Source of the DNA: an uncultured Draconibacterium sp.
GTDB lineage: Bacteria > Bacteroidota > Bacteroidia > Bacteroidales > Prolixibacteraceae
Assembly (NCBI RefSeq): GCF_913060805.1
Contig: NZ_CAJXTC010000028.1
Coordinates: 1 to 64,000 of the forward strand
Length of the DNA: 64,000 bases
Direction of reading: 5' to 3'
Part shown: positions 23,025-32,100 of the stretch, piece by piece
Layout of the letters: each line of letters begins with the position of its first letter
How positions within the stretch are numbered: position 1 is the stretch's first letter
Program-made: the position numbers and the translations under genes
The notes under the pieces: model-generated
The model's input: the letters and a program-made list of their open reading frames with translations, nothing else
What the model was told of the DNA's origin: nothing
Database searches by the model: none

Positions 23025-24284
23025 ATGCAGGAAACAGAACAAGTAGGAGCACTTATTAAAAACGATGCAGTTGTATTAGGACTATTATTGGCATTACTGG
23101 CCGCTATTTTTTACACCAGCAATTCATCGAAACCCATTTTCAAGAAATTCTACAGCGTTGTTCCCATGCTGTTGCTCTGTTATTTTTTACCCAGCTTGCT
23201 TACCACTTTTAATATTGTTGATGGCGAACATTCGCAGCTGTATTTTATGGCATCGCGCTACTTGCTGCCTGCCAGTTTGGTATTGCTAACGCTGAGTATT
23301 AACCTTAAAGAAGTGTTTAAACTGGGAAGCAAAGCGCTGATCATGTTTATTACCGGTACCGTTGGGGTTATTATTGGCGGACCATTGGCTATTTTGGCAG
23401 CGTCGGCCATAAATCCTGATCTTGTTGGAGGTGCCGGCCCCGATGCTGTTTGGCGTGGAATGACAACTATTGCAGGAAGCTGGATTGGTGGTGGCGCTAA
23501 CCAGGCGGCCATGTACGAAATTTTTAAACCATCGGATCATTTGTACTCGATAATGATTACCGTTGATGTGCTTGTGGCCGAAGTTTGGATGGCGATTTTG
23601 CTGATCGGTGTTGGAAAATCGAAACAGATTGACAAGCGCTTTAAAGCCGACGCCAGCAGTGTTACCCAACTAAGAGATCACATGCACGAATTCAGCCAGA
23701 AAATAGCACGTATACCAAGCACTACCGACATTATGGTTATTGCAGCTATCGGACTTGGCGTTACCGGTTTTGCACATTTGGTTTCCGACTGGATTGCGCC
23801 TTATATCGAGGTTCATGCCCCGGCGCTGAACAAGTTCAGTTTAACCTCTAAATTCTTCTGGTTAATTATCCTTTCAACCACTATTGGAATTGCCTTGTCG
23901 TTTACTAAACTTCGGAATTACGAAGGTGCCGGCGCGTCAAAAATCGGTACTATTTTCATCTATATTTTGGTGGCCACAATCGGTATGAAAATGGATGTTG
24001 GCAAGATCTTCGACAACCTGGGACTGTTTTTGGTTGGCGGAATCTGGATGGCCATTCACGTTATTCTGTTGTTGATTGTCGGCAAGTTGATCCGTGCGCC
24101 GTATTTCTTCCTGGCGGTTGGTAGTAAAGCAAACATCGGAGGTGCGGCTAGTGCTCCGGTTGTGGCGGCTGCATTTCACCCGTCGCTGGCACCGGTTGGT
24201 GTTTTACTGGCAGTTTTAGGATATGCGCTCGGAACGTACGGAGCGTGGATGTGCGGACTGCTGATGCAGGTGGCGGCACACTAA
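23025..24284 (+). CDS. DUF819 family membrane protein (YjcL-like)
   Basis: A 419-residue inner-membrane protein of family DUF819, predicted carriers of unknown substrate. About ten hydrophobic segments are visible. The two inverted halves each carry a glycine-rich re-entrant-like stretch: WIGGGANQAAMYEIF in the first half and GSKANIGGAASAPVVAAAF in the second. The last helix GVLLAVLGYALGTYGAWMCGLLM is typical. A clear promoter lies 38 bp upstream, and the next gene (receiver-TM protein) converges with only 10 bp between. Two further members of the family are encoded at 33043 and 34410. Peptide or amino-acid transport is a reasonable but unproven idea. Confidence 0.88.
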   Translation: MQETEQVGALIKNDAVVLGLLLALLAAIFYTSNSSKPIFKKFYSVVPMLLLCYFLPSLLTTFNIVDGEHSQLYFMASRYLLPASLVLLTLSINLKEVFKLGSKALIMFITGTVGVIIGGPLAILAASAINPDLVGGAGPDAVWRGMTTIAGSWIGGGANQAAMYEIFKPSDHLYSIMITVDVLVAEVWMAILLIGVGKSKQIDKRFKADASSVTQLRDHMHEFSQKIARIPSTTDIMVIAAIGLGVTGFAHLVSDWIAPYIEVHAPALNKFSLTSKFFWLIILSTTIGIALSFTKLRNYEGAGASKIGTIFIYILVATIGMKMDVGKIFDNLGLFLVGGIWMAIHVILLLIVGKLIRAPYFFLAVGSKANIGGAASAPVVAAAFHPSLAPVGVLLAVLGYALGTYGAWMCGLLMQVAAH

Positions 24285-24294
24285 ACCGACTTTT

Positions 24295-24798
24295 TTAATT
24301 TGCTGATCCGAAAAGGTCAAAAAATTCGCGGAGGGCAACAAAAATTACAATGGCAAATAAAATTGCCAGCGATACAACCATAGCGTTTCGCACAAAACGG
24401 TTGCGCTTTTCGAGTTCGATAACTTTCGAGATTTTACCAATTTTATTGTAGACCTTTTTCAGGGCAATATCGTTGTCTTTTATAATGTAATCGTAAGCGC
24501 CGTATTTTATCGAATTTACAGCCACTTCCATGTCTTCGTGCGAAGTGAGAAAAATAAACTCGGTGCGTTTACTGATTTTCTTTACGGCCTGCAAAACGGC
24601 AATCCCCGTGGTATCATTCAAATGATAATCCTCGACAACAATATCCGGTCGTTCGCCTTTGTTTACTGCAGCCAAACAATCCTCGGCAGTATAAAACGAT
24701 TTAACCCTTTTCATGCCTTGTTTCTGAAGGAAATCTACTACCAACTTATGGTACAACTTATTGTCTTCAACTACGAAAATCAGTAAATTCTTATTCAC
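24295..24798 (-). CDS. Response-regulator receiver domain with a C-terminal membrane anchor
   Basis: A 167-residue CheY-like receiver fused to a single transmembrane helix. The receiver (residues 3-125) has the acidic pair Glu11-Asp12, the phospho-accepting Asp57 in PDIVVEDYHL, Thr85/Ser86 at the end of beta 4 and Lys107 in YIIKD, so it should be phosphorylatable. A basic linker (EKRNRFVRN) leads to a hydrophobic helix at about residues 138-156, and the chain ends ten residues later. With an N-in receiver and no DNA-binding or enzyme domain it would act as a membrane-tethered phospho-signal. No histidine kinase is encoded nearby. Architecture is unusual for a stand-alone receiver. Confidence 0.82.
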   Translation of the reverse strand: MNKNLLIFVVEDNKLYHKLVVDFLQKQGMKRVKSFYTAEDCLAAVNKGERPDIVVEDYHLNDTTGIAVLQAVKKISKRTEFIFLTSHEDMEVAVNSIKYGAYDYIIKDNDIALKKVYNKIGKISKVIELEKRNRFVRNAMVVSLAILFAIVIFVALREFFDLFGSAN

Positions 24799-24948
24799 AA
24801 TTCCTATCTTTTTGTTGTATTTAACATTTTAAATGTACGATTAATTATTCATTTTCAACGACTCCGATTCGCCCCAACTATTTACCAGCGTTCAATTCCA
24901 CTGTTGCAAATTCTTTTGTACTTTAGCCCGAAATCAAAAAAAGTAATC

Positions 24949-25758
24949 ATGAAAAACTATATTCTTCTTTCCCTTATTTTCTTTTTAATTGGCGCTCAAA
25001 CCCTTGTTGCGCAAGAAACAAAATACGCCACCGACGAAAATATTCTGTATACCTCCGACGCCTCGGAATATGCACAGGAGCGTTGTAAACTTGATATTTA
25101 TTACCCTGAAAATAAAACCGACTTTACCACTGTAGTTTGGTTTCATGGTGGCGGAATTACCGGCGGAAATAAATTTATTCCCGAGAAATTGAAAGAACAG
25201 GGAATTGCAGTGGTGGCTGTTAACTACCGCTTGTCGCCAAAAGTAAAGTGCCCGGTTTACATAGAAGATGCTGCCGAGGCAGTGGCCTGGACGTTTAACA
25301 ACATTGAAAAATATGGTGGCAGCAAAGATAAGATTGTGGTTAGCGGGCATTCGGCCGGCGGCTACCTCACCAGCATGGTTGGTTTGGATAAACATTACCT
25401 GGCAAAACACGACATCGATGCCGACGCTATTGCCATGTTGATTCCTTTTAGCGGCCATACCGTTACGCACTTCACCGTTCGCGACGAACGAGGAATTCCG
25501 GGAACACAAGCTATTGTTGACGAATATGCACCACTTTATTTTGTTCGCCCCGACGCGCCACCAATTATATTTATTACCGGCGACCGCGAACAGGAAATGC
25601 TGGGCCGTTACGAAGAAAATGCCTACATGTGGCGCATGATGAAAGTGGCCGGACACAAAAACTGCAAACTAATGGAACTCGACGGCTTTAACCACGGAGA
25701 AATGGCTTCGCCGGCACTGGAAGTATTATTGAAAGAAATTAGAGTACTCGACAAATAA
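24949..25758 (+). CDS. Exported alpha/beta hydrolase (esterase/lipase-like)
   Basis: A 269-residue serine hydrolase with a signal peptide (MKNYILLSLIFFLIGAQTLVAQ), so periplasmic or surface-located. The oxyanion-hole motif HGGG is at VVWFHGGGITGG, the nucleophile elbow is GHSAGGY, and the catalytic His lies in DGFNHGEM near the end; an Asp in FITGDREQ is the likely acid. This is the arrangement of the hormone-sensitive-lipase-like / acetyl-esterase group. The ATG at 24949 is preferred over an upstream in-frame ATG at 24904 because it starts the signal peptide. A second hydrolase gene follows after 10 bp. Substrate unknown; carbohydrate acetyl-ester or small acyl ester are possible. Confidence 0.85.
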   Translation: MKNYILLSLIFFLIGAQTLVAQETKYATDENILYTSDASEYAQERCKLDIYYPENKTDFTTVVWFHGGGITGGNKFIPEKLKEQGIAVVAVNYRLSPKVKCPVYIEDAAEAVAWTFNNIEKYGGSKDKIVVSGHSAGGYLTSMVGLDKHYLAKHDIDADAIAMLIPFSGHTVTHFTVRDERGIPGTQAIVDEYAPLYFVRPDAPPIIFITGDREQEMLGRYEENAYMWRMMKVAGHKNCKLMELDGFNHGEMASPALEVLLKEIRVLDK

Positions 25759-25768
25759 AACGAACGCC

Positions 25769-27169
25769 ATGAAACGTTACACGATTGGCCTTTTAACCAC
25801 ACTTCTGCTAAGTTTTTTAATTGCTGAAACAGCAATTGCTCTGGAACATGATTTTTCGGGAAACTGGTCGGGGAAAATAAAACTCCCCACCGGAGAGCTG
25901 GAAATGATTTTTAAGATCGCTCAAAACGAGGGGAAATACGAAGCCAAAATGGATGTACCGAAACAAGGTGCTACCAATTTGCCGGTTGGCGATGTGTTGG
26001 TAACTGGCGATAGTGTATCGATTGCGGTGCCTGTTATCATGGGAAATTATTCGGGATCTTTCTCCACGCCCGATTCAATTACAGGAAAATGGAAGCAGAG
26101 CGGAATGACATTCGATGTAAACCTGGTACGAATTGAAGAAGTAGTACCGTTGCTGCGTCCGCAAACACCCGAACCTCCATTCCCTTACCTTTCGGAGGAA
26201 GTGGAATACACCAATCCGGAGTCGGGATTAAAACTGGCCGGGACAATTACCATCCCGAAGGATGCAAAAGCGTGTCCGGCAGTGGTAATGATTACGGGTT
26301 CAGGCGCGCAGGACCGCGATGAAACAATTTTTGGACACAAACCTTTTGCCGTGATCGCCGATTATCTGACCCGAAATGGAATTGCCGTTTTACGTGTTGA
26401 CGATCGTGGTGTTGGCGGCTCGGAAGGAAGTGTTTCCACATCAACCAGTCTTGATTTTGTTGACGATGTACTGGCCGGCGTAGAGTTTTTGAAAGACCGC
26501 AAAGAAATTGATCCGAAAAATATCGGACTGATCGGACACAGTGAAGGTGGATTGATCGCCCCGATTGCAGCTACCGAATCAAAAGACATTGCTTTTATTG
26601 TAATGATGGCCGGCCCCGGAACCGTTGGCGAACAAATTTTATACGAGCAAGGGGCTTTAATCGCTAAAGCTGCTGGTCTGCCCGACTTTTCGATTGAACA
26701 GCAAAGATTAACACAAGAACGAATTTTTGATGTGCTAAAAAATGAACCCGATACGGCCAAAGCAAAGGAAAAGCTACGCGAAACACTTTCGCAAGGGATG
26801 TATGAGGGAATGAACGACGATATGAAAAAAGCCGTCGATGTAGAGATCTCGAATGTAAACTCAACATGGTTTCGTTTTTTCCTGACTTACGATCCAACGC
26901 CGATTCTGGCAAAAGTGAAATGTCCGGTGCTGGCACTCAACGGATCAAAAGACTTGCAGGTTCCGGTATCGAACCTGGAAGCGGTTATAAAAGCAGTAAA
27001 TTCAGGATCAAATATGAATGTTGACACCGTGAGTTTTGCCAATCATAATCACCTGTTTCAAAACTGCGAGACAGGCTCTACAGCCGAATATGCCCAAATT
27101 GAAGAAACTATCGATCCGGAAGTTTTAAAGACCATGAAAGACTGGATCGTGGAGCAAACAACAAAATAA
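25769..27169 (+). CDS. Exported alpha/beta hydrolase with N-terminal beta domain
   Basis: A 466-residue secreted or periplasmic hydrolase. A signal peptide (residues 1-24) is followed by a small beta-rich domain (about 28-120: FSGNWSGKIKLPTGELEM, then SGSFSTPDSITGKWKQSG) of a type often found before such hydrolases. The alpha/beta domain begins near residue 150: VVMITGSGAQDRDE holds the oxyanion region, LRVDDRGVGGSEG follows, and the nucleophile Ser is in LIGHSEGGLIAP. The catalytic acid is probably in NGSKDLQVP and the His in FANHNHLFQ. It forms an operon with the esterase upstream (10 bp) and the acetyltransferase downstream (1 bp). Substrate unknown. Confidence 0.87.
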   Translation: MKRYTIGLLTTLLLSFLIAETAIALEHDFSGNWSGKIKLPTGELEMIFKIAQNEGKYEAKMDVPKQGATNLPVGDVLVTGDSVSIAVPVIMGNYSGSFSTPDSITGKWKQSGMTFDVNLVRIEEVVPLLRPQTPEPPFPYLSEEVEYTNPESGLKLAGTITIPKDAKACPAVVMITGSGAQDRDETIFGHKPFAVIADYLTRNGIAVLRVDDRGVGGSEGSVSTSTSLDFVDDVLAGVEFLKDRKEIDPKNIGLIGHSEGGLIAPIAATESKDIAFIVMMAGPGTVGEQILYEQGALIAKAAGLPDFSIEQQRLTQERIFDVLKNEPDTAKAKEKLRETLSQGMYEGMNDDMKKAVDVEISNVNSTWFRFFLTYDPTPILAKVKCPVLALNGSKDLQVPVSNLEAVIKAVNSGSNMNVDTVSFANHNHLFQNCETGSTAEYAQIEETIDPEVLKTMKDWIVEQTTK

Positions 27170-27170
27170 A

Positions 27171-27710
27171 ATGCAGCTAACCACCCAACGATTAATTTTA
27201 CGCCCGCTTGAAGCAAATGACAAACATGCGATTTTATCTTATCGATCGGATGCGGAAACCAATAGATACCAGGGCTGGATTCCGAAAACACTTGACGATG
27301 TAGAAATATTTTTAGGAAAATTAGCTACCGAATTTAATGTACCCGACACCTGGTTTCAGCTGGCTGTTGTTGACAAAAGCAGTAAGGAATTAATTGGCGA
27401 TATCGGCATTCATTTTATCGATGAGCAACAAGTTGAACTGGGCTACACCATTGCCAAACAGCACCAGGGTTTGGGGTTTGCCACCGAAGCTGCCTTAGCG
27501 GTTATCGACTACCTTTTTACCGAATTGAAAAAACACAGAATAACTGCCTCAATCGATCCCGAAAATATTGCATCCGTTGCTTTGTTGGAGAAACTTGGTT
27601 TTCGAAAAGAAGCGCATTTCGTTGAGAGCCTCTTTCTAAACGACAAATGGGTTGATGATGTGATTTATGCGTTGCTGGCGCGGGAATGGAGAAACAGGCA
27701 ACTGATTTAG
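27171..27710 (+). CDS. GNAT family N-acetyltransferase (RimJ/RimL-like)
   Basis: A 179-residue acetyl-CoA-dependent transferase. It opens MQLTTQRLILRPLEANDKHA, the standard RimJ/RimL start. The acetyl-CoA-binding loop is in YTIAKQHQGLGFATEAALA, and the closing SIDPENIASVALLEKLGFRK is highly typical. It follows the hydrolase gene by one base, so it belongs to the same transcript. Small GNAT proteins of this kind acetylate ribosomal protein N-termini, antibiotics or amino acids, and the acceptor cannot be predicted. It is only distantly similar by eye to the other GNAT at 14977, and it shows no cassette features. Confidence 0.88.
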   Translation: MQLTTQRLILRPLEANDKHAILSYRSDAETNRYQGWIPKTLDDVEIFLGKLATEFNVPDTWFQLAVVDKSSKELIGDIGIHFIDEQQVELGYTIAKQHQGLGFATEAALAVIDYLFTELKKHRITASIDPENIASVALLEKLGFRKEAHFVESLFLNDKWVDDVIYALLAREWRNRQLI

Positions 27711-27804
27711 CTTCCTTCAATAATTTCTTTTACCCACCTCCATTTTGTTCACGATTCAAAATATTTGAAGTTCGTTTTTTGTACTTTGGAGCTTTCAAAC
27801 GGTT

Positions 27805-29109
27805 ATGTCGACAAAAAAACGCATTCTGAATATCCTTTTCTGGTCAGTTGTTTCTGCGGCTTTTATCGGTCCGGGAACAATTACCACTGCAGCCAAATCA
27901 GGTACCGCTTTGGGAACTGAACTTCTCTGGGCTTTACTATTTTCCACGTTTGCCTGTTTGCTTTTGCAGGAAGCTGCTGCGCGATTGACAATCAAATCCG
28001 GGTTAAATTTGGGGCAGGCGATTGTACACCAATTTGAAAAAAGCAAAGCCAAACTTCCCATACTGATTTTGGTTTTGGGAGCCATTGTTGTTGGTGCCGC
28101 AGCTTACGAAATGGGGAATCTGCTGGGTGCTGTTGCTGGCTTCCAACTAATTTTTGATTTACCTGCATGGGTATTGGTTTTGATCATTGGCAGCGTGGCT
28201 GCCGTCATTCTCAATATTCCTTCGTTGAAAATAATTTCCACGATAATGGGATTTGTCGTGGTGTTAATGGGCATCGGCTTTCTGATTACTGCCTTCTTAA
28301 TTAAACCGGAATTAGAAGCGGTACTCGAAGGGACTTTAATTCCGCGTTTTCCCTCGACTAATGCAGCCGGGCTTCTGGTATTAGGATTGATCGGAACAAC
28401 CATTGTTCCTTATAACCTCTTTTTGGGCTCCGGCATTTCCAGCCAAAAACAATCGGTAAAAGAAATGCGATTCGGACTGGCGGTGGCTATTTTATTGGGC
28501 GGACTTTTTTCGATGGCTGTGCTGATAGTTGGAACAGCCGTTACATCTGAATTTTCGTTTGAAAATCTTTCACTCGCCTTACAACAAAAAGTTGGTCCGG
28601 CCGGGAAGTACCTGCTTGGTTTTGGCTTATTTGCTGCCGGATTTACCTCATCGGTAACTGCACCACTGGCTGCTGCCATTACTTTAAAAAGCCTTTTTGG
28701 AAATAAAACACCGGAGAAATGGCAGGCAAATTCGCTAAATTTTAAATTGGGCTGGTTGGTGGTTTTGCTCATCGGAATCGGTTTTGCAGTAGTAAATGTA
28801 AAACCTATCCCGGCAATAATTCTGGCGCAGGCATTAAATGGATTTCTGCTGCCATTTGTAAGCATTTTCCTTTTTATCGTAATCAACAACAACAAAATAA
28901 CCGGTGCAAAAACAAATCCCACATTATTGAATGTGCTAATGCTGATTGTAATTTTTGTTACGCTGATTCTTGGTTTAAACAGCGCTATAAAAGCATTTTA
29001 CAACGTATTCTTGCCAACAGTTTCTGCCGGAAATGAAATACTTTGGGGCATTGGTTTTGTGGCAATTATAATTTCAGGGTGGGTGTGGTTTAAAGGACAA
29101 AAGAAGTAA
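27805..29109 (+). CDS. NRAMP-like transporter lacking the canonical metal motifs
   Basis: A 434-residue, about 11-helix inner-membrane carrier of the NRAMP superfamily. In true Mn/Fe NRAMPs helix 1 has DPGN and helix 6 has MPH. Here the aligned positions read GPGT (residues 22-25, in GPGTITTAAKSG) and VPY (201-203, in GTTIVPYNLFLGSG), so the Asp, Asn, Met and His that bind metal are all replaced. It should therefore not be called a manganese transporter. One base separates its stop from the 5-oxoprolinase start, which suggests a shared pathway such as 5-oxoproline uptake; Bacillus ycsG, an NRAMP-family gene in a 5-oxoprolinase cluster, is a parallel. Substrate is inference. Confidence 0.82.
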   Translation: MSTKKRILNILFWSVVSAAFIGPGTITTAAKSGTALGTELLWALLFSTFACLLLQEAAARLTIKSGLNLGQAIVHQFEKSKAKLPILILVLGAIVVGAAAYEMGNLLGAVAGFQLIFDLPAWVLVLIIGSVAAVILNIPSLKIISTIMGFVVVLMGIGFLITAFLIKPELEAVLEGTLIPRFPSTNAAGLLVLGLIGTTIVPYNLFLGSGISSQKQSVKEMRFGLAVAILLGGLFSMAVLIVGTAVTSEFSFENLSLALQQKVGPAGKYLLGFGLFAAGFTSSVTAPLAAAITLKSLFGNKTPEKWQANSLNFKLGWLVVLLIGIGFAVVNVKPIPAIILAQALNGFLLPFVSIFLFIVINNNKITGAKTNPTLLNVLMLIVIFVTLILGLNSAIKAFYNVFLPTVSAGNEILWGIGFVAIIISGWVWFKGQKK

Positions 29110-29110
29110 C

Positions 29111-32100
29111 ATGGCAAATAAATATTTTCAACTTTTTGTAGACACCGGCGGAACTTTCACCGATTGTATTAGCATCGACGAATCGGGCCAAGAATACCGC
29201 CAAAAGGTATTGAGCAGCAGCAGTCTGCGCAGTACCATTCAAAAAGTAATTTCCGCAAACCAATGTGTTATTGCTGACTCGTGGAACTTACACCGCGACA
29301 TATTTAATGGCTTTTCATTTCGTTTGCTCCAACAGGATTTTAACGAAAGAAAAGTTGTTTCGTTTGATTTGCAGAGCAGGATACTTGAACTCGATTCTCC
29401 TTGCTTAAATACTGAAATGGAAGGCAGCAACTTTGAGCTGACTTCACATGAGGAAGCACCGGTTTTGGGAGCACGACTGATCACGCAAACGGGATTGAAC
29501 GAGGCATTTCCGGAACTGCACCTGAAACTCGGATCGACAAAAGGGACCAATGCTTTGCTGGAAAATAAAGGCGCCAAAACACTTTTTATCGTAACAAAAG
29601 GATTTGCCGACTTGCTGGAAATTGGCAACCAGGCACGCCCTGATATTTTTGCCATGAACGTGGAAAAACCACGGCAATTAACACACCAGATTGTTGAAGT
29701 TGATGAACGCATCGACTCAAATGGAAAAGTATTAAAACCAATCGATGTTGATGACCTCAAAAAAAAGCTAGAAAAAGTAAATCTTCATGAAATAGAATCG
29801 GTGGCCATCGCATTAATGAATGCTTTTATCAATCCCAAACACGAGCAACAACTGGCACAAGTTCTTGAAGAAATTGGATTCAGCTTCGTTTCCCAATCAA
29901 CAGAATTATCACCACTGATAAAGATCTTGAATCGCGCCGAAACGGCGGTTGTAAACGCCTACCTCTCTCCCATCATTCACAACTACGTAAACCGCATTGC
30001 CGAAAAAACGGGCCGAAATTTATTCCAGATCATGACCAGTGCCGGAGGTTTGGTGTCGGCGGATAAGTTTCATCCGAAAGACAGTTTGTTGAGTGGACCG
30101 GCCGGAGGTGTGGTTGGCGCACGCGAAATCGGGGGAAAAGAAGGTTACGCTAAACTGATCACTTTTGATATGGGTGGCACCAGTACCGATGTTTCGCGAA
30201 TTGACGGCGAGTTCGACTACCGCTACGAATTGCAGGTTGGCGATGCACGCATAAACAGTCCGGCTATTGCTATTGAAACCGTGGCAGCAGGCGGTGGTTC
30301 CATTTGTGGTTTTGATGGTTACAAACTTTTTGTTGGCCCCGAAAGTGCCGGCGCCTATCCCGGTCCGGCATGTTACGGCGCGGGAGGTCCGTTAACGATT
30401 ACCGATGTAAACCTGCTTTTAGATCGTCTTGATGCCAGTCAATTCGGAATTCCTGTTTTTAAGCACGAAGCAGAAAAACGACTGGAAGAGTTGCTCGATT
30501 CAATGGAAAATAGCACCGGAGAAAAACCGTCAGCCGATACAGTATTGAATGGATTTATTGCCATAGCCAACGAAATTATGGCCGGAGCCATTCGCAAAAT
30601 TTCAATTACAAAAGGCTACGATCCAAAAGACTTTTCGCTGGTTGCATTTGGTGGTGCCGGCGGTCTGCACACCTGCGACATTGCCGAAATTCTTGGCATC
30701 CAAAATATTCTTTTGCCAAAAGATGCGGGGTTGTTAAGCGCTTACGGAATAGGTAATGCCAGTGTTGTGCGATTTGCCGAAAAGCAAGTGTTACAGGACT
30801 TAAATGAAGTTGAAAATTTGCTCCCCAACTGGTTCACAGAAATTGAAAATGAGGCAACAAAAAAACTCCAAAACGAAGGTTTCAACAAAGAAAAAATAAG
30901 CATACGCCAACGCATGGTATTTATACGTTTTGCAGGACAGGATTCGAGTCTTGAAATTCATTTTTCCGATGTTGAACAGCTGGTTGCCGACTTTCATCAG
31001 CAATACAAAAAAGTGTACGGGCACACGGTTAGCAACCGCACCATCGAAATTGAAGCGATTCGTGTGCTGGCAGCCGTAGAAAAAACAGATAACGAAACAA
31101 GCACCGAAGCAAAAACAAGCTACCTGCCCGAACCGATGAAATCGACAGAGAATGGTACTCCTGTTTTTGTCCGAAACGAATTGAAAGCCGGAGCGCAAAT
31201 AAAAGGTCCGGCGCTTTTTCTCGACAGTTTTTCTACAACCTTTGTAAAAAGTGGCTGGTCATTGGAATTGCAACATTCAGGGACGGCTATTTTAAAAAGC
31301 AAAACCGAAAGTCAGCAACTCAACAAGGTACAAAACCGGGAAACCGAACTGGAACTGTTCACCAACCGTTTTATGGCTATTGCGGAAAACATGGGGGCTC
31401 TGCTGCAACGTACATCCTTGTCGGTAAACATTAAAGAACGTCTCGATTTTTCGTGTGCATTGCTCGACAAAGATGGACGGCTAGTGGCCAATGCTCCGCA
31501 TATTCCGGTACATCTTGGCGGATTGGGTGTTTGTGTGCGCGAACTAATTAAACATTTCGAATTTGAGGAGGGAGACACCATCGTTACCAATCACCCGAAA
31601 TACGGAGGCTCGCACCTGCCTGATGTAACATTGGTTTCACCCGTTTTTTATGGCGGAGAACGTGTTGGTTTTGTGGTAAACCGTGCTCATCATTCCGAGA
31701 TTGGCGGAATCAGTCCCGGATCGATGCCTCCAAACGCAAAAAACCTGGAGGAAGAAGGCGTTTGTATCACTCCTTTTTACCTGGTAAAAAATGGGCAACC
31801 TGATTGGGATGGAATGCGAAAGATCCTGCTCAACAGCAAATACCCTACCCGCTCAGTGGAAGAAAATCTGGCCGATTTAAATGCGGCGCTGGCTGCCAAT
31901 AAAAATGGTTCCGAAGCACTGATCGACCTCATCAATAAACACGGAAAGGAAACCGTCCAGAATTACCTCGACCTGTTGCGCGATCATGCTGCACAAAAGA
32001 TGAAAGCCACACTTCAGAAATTTGAAAATGGGAATTATTCAGCCACTGAATACCTCGATGACGGGGCAAAACTGCAGGTAAATATTCAGCTGAACAATGG

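Noticed and set aside
27805-29109. Annotation as a manganese/iron transporter (MntH)
   Set aside because: The DPGN and MPH metal-binding motifs are both replaced, so the family name would mislead.
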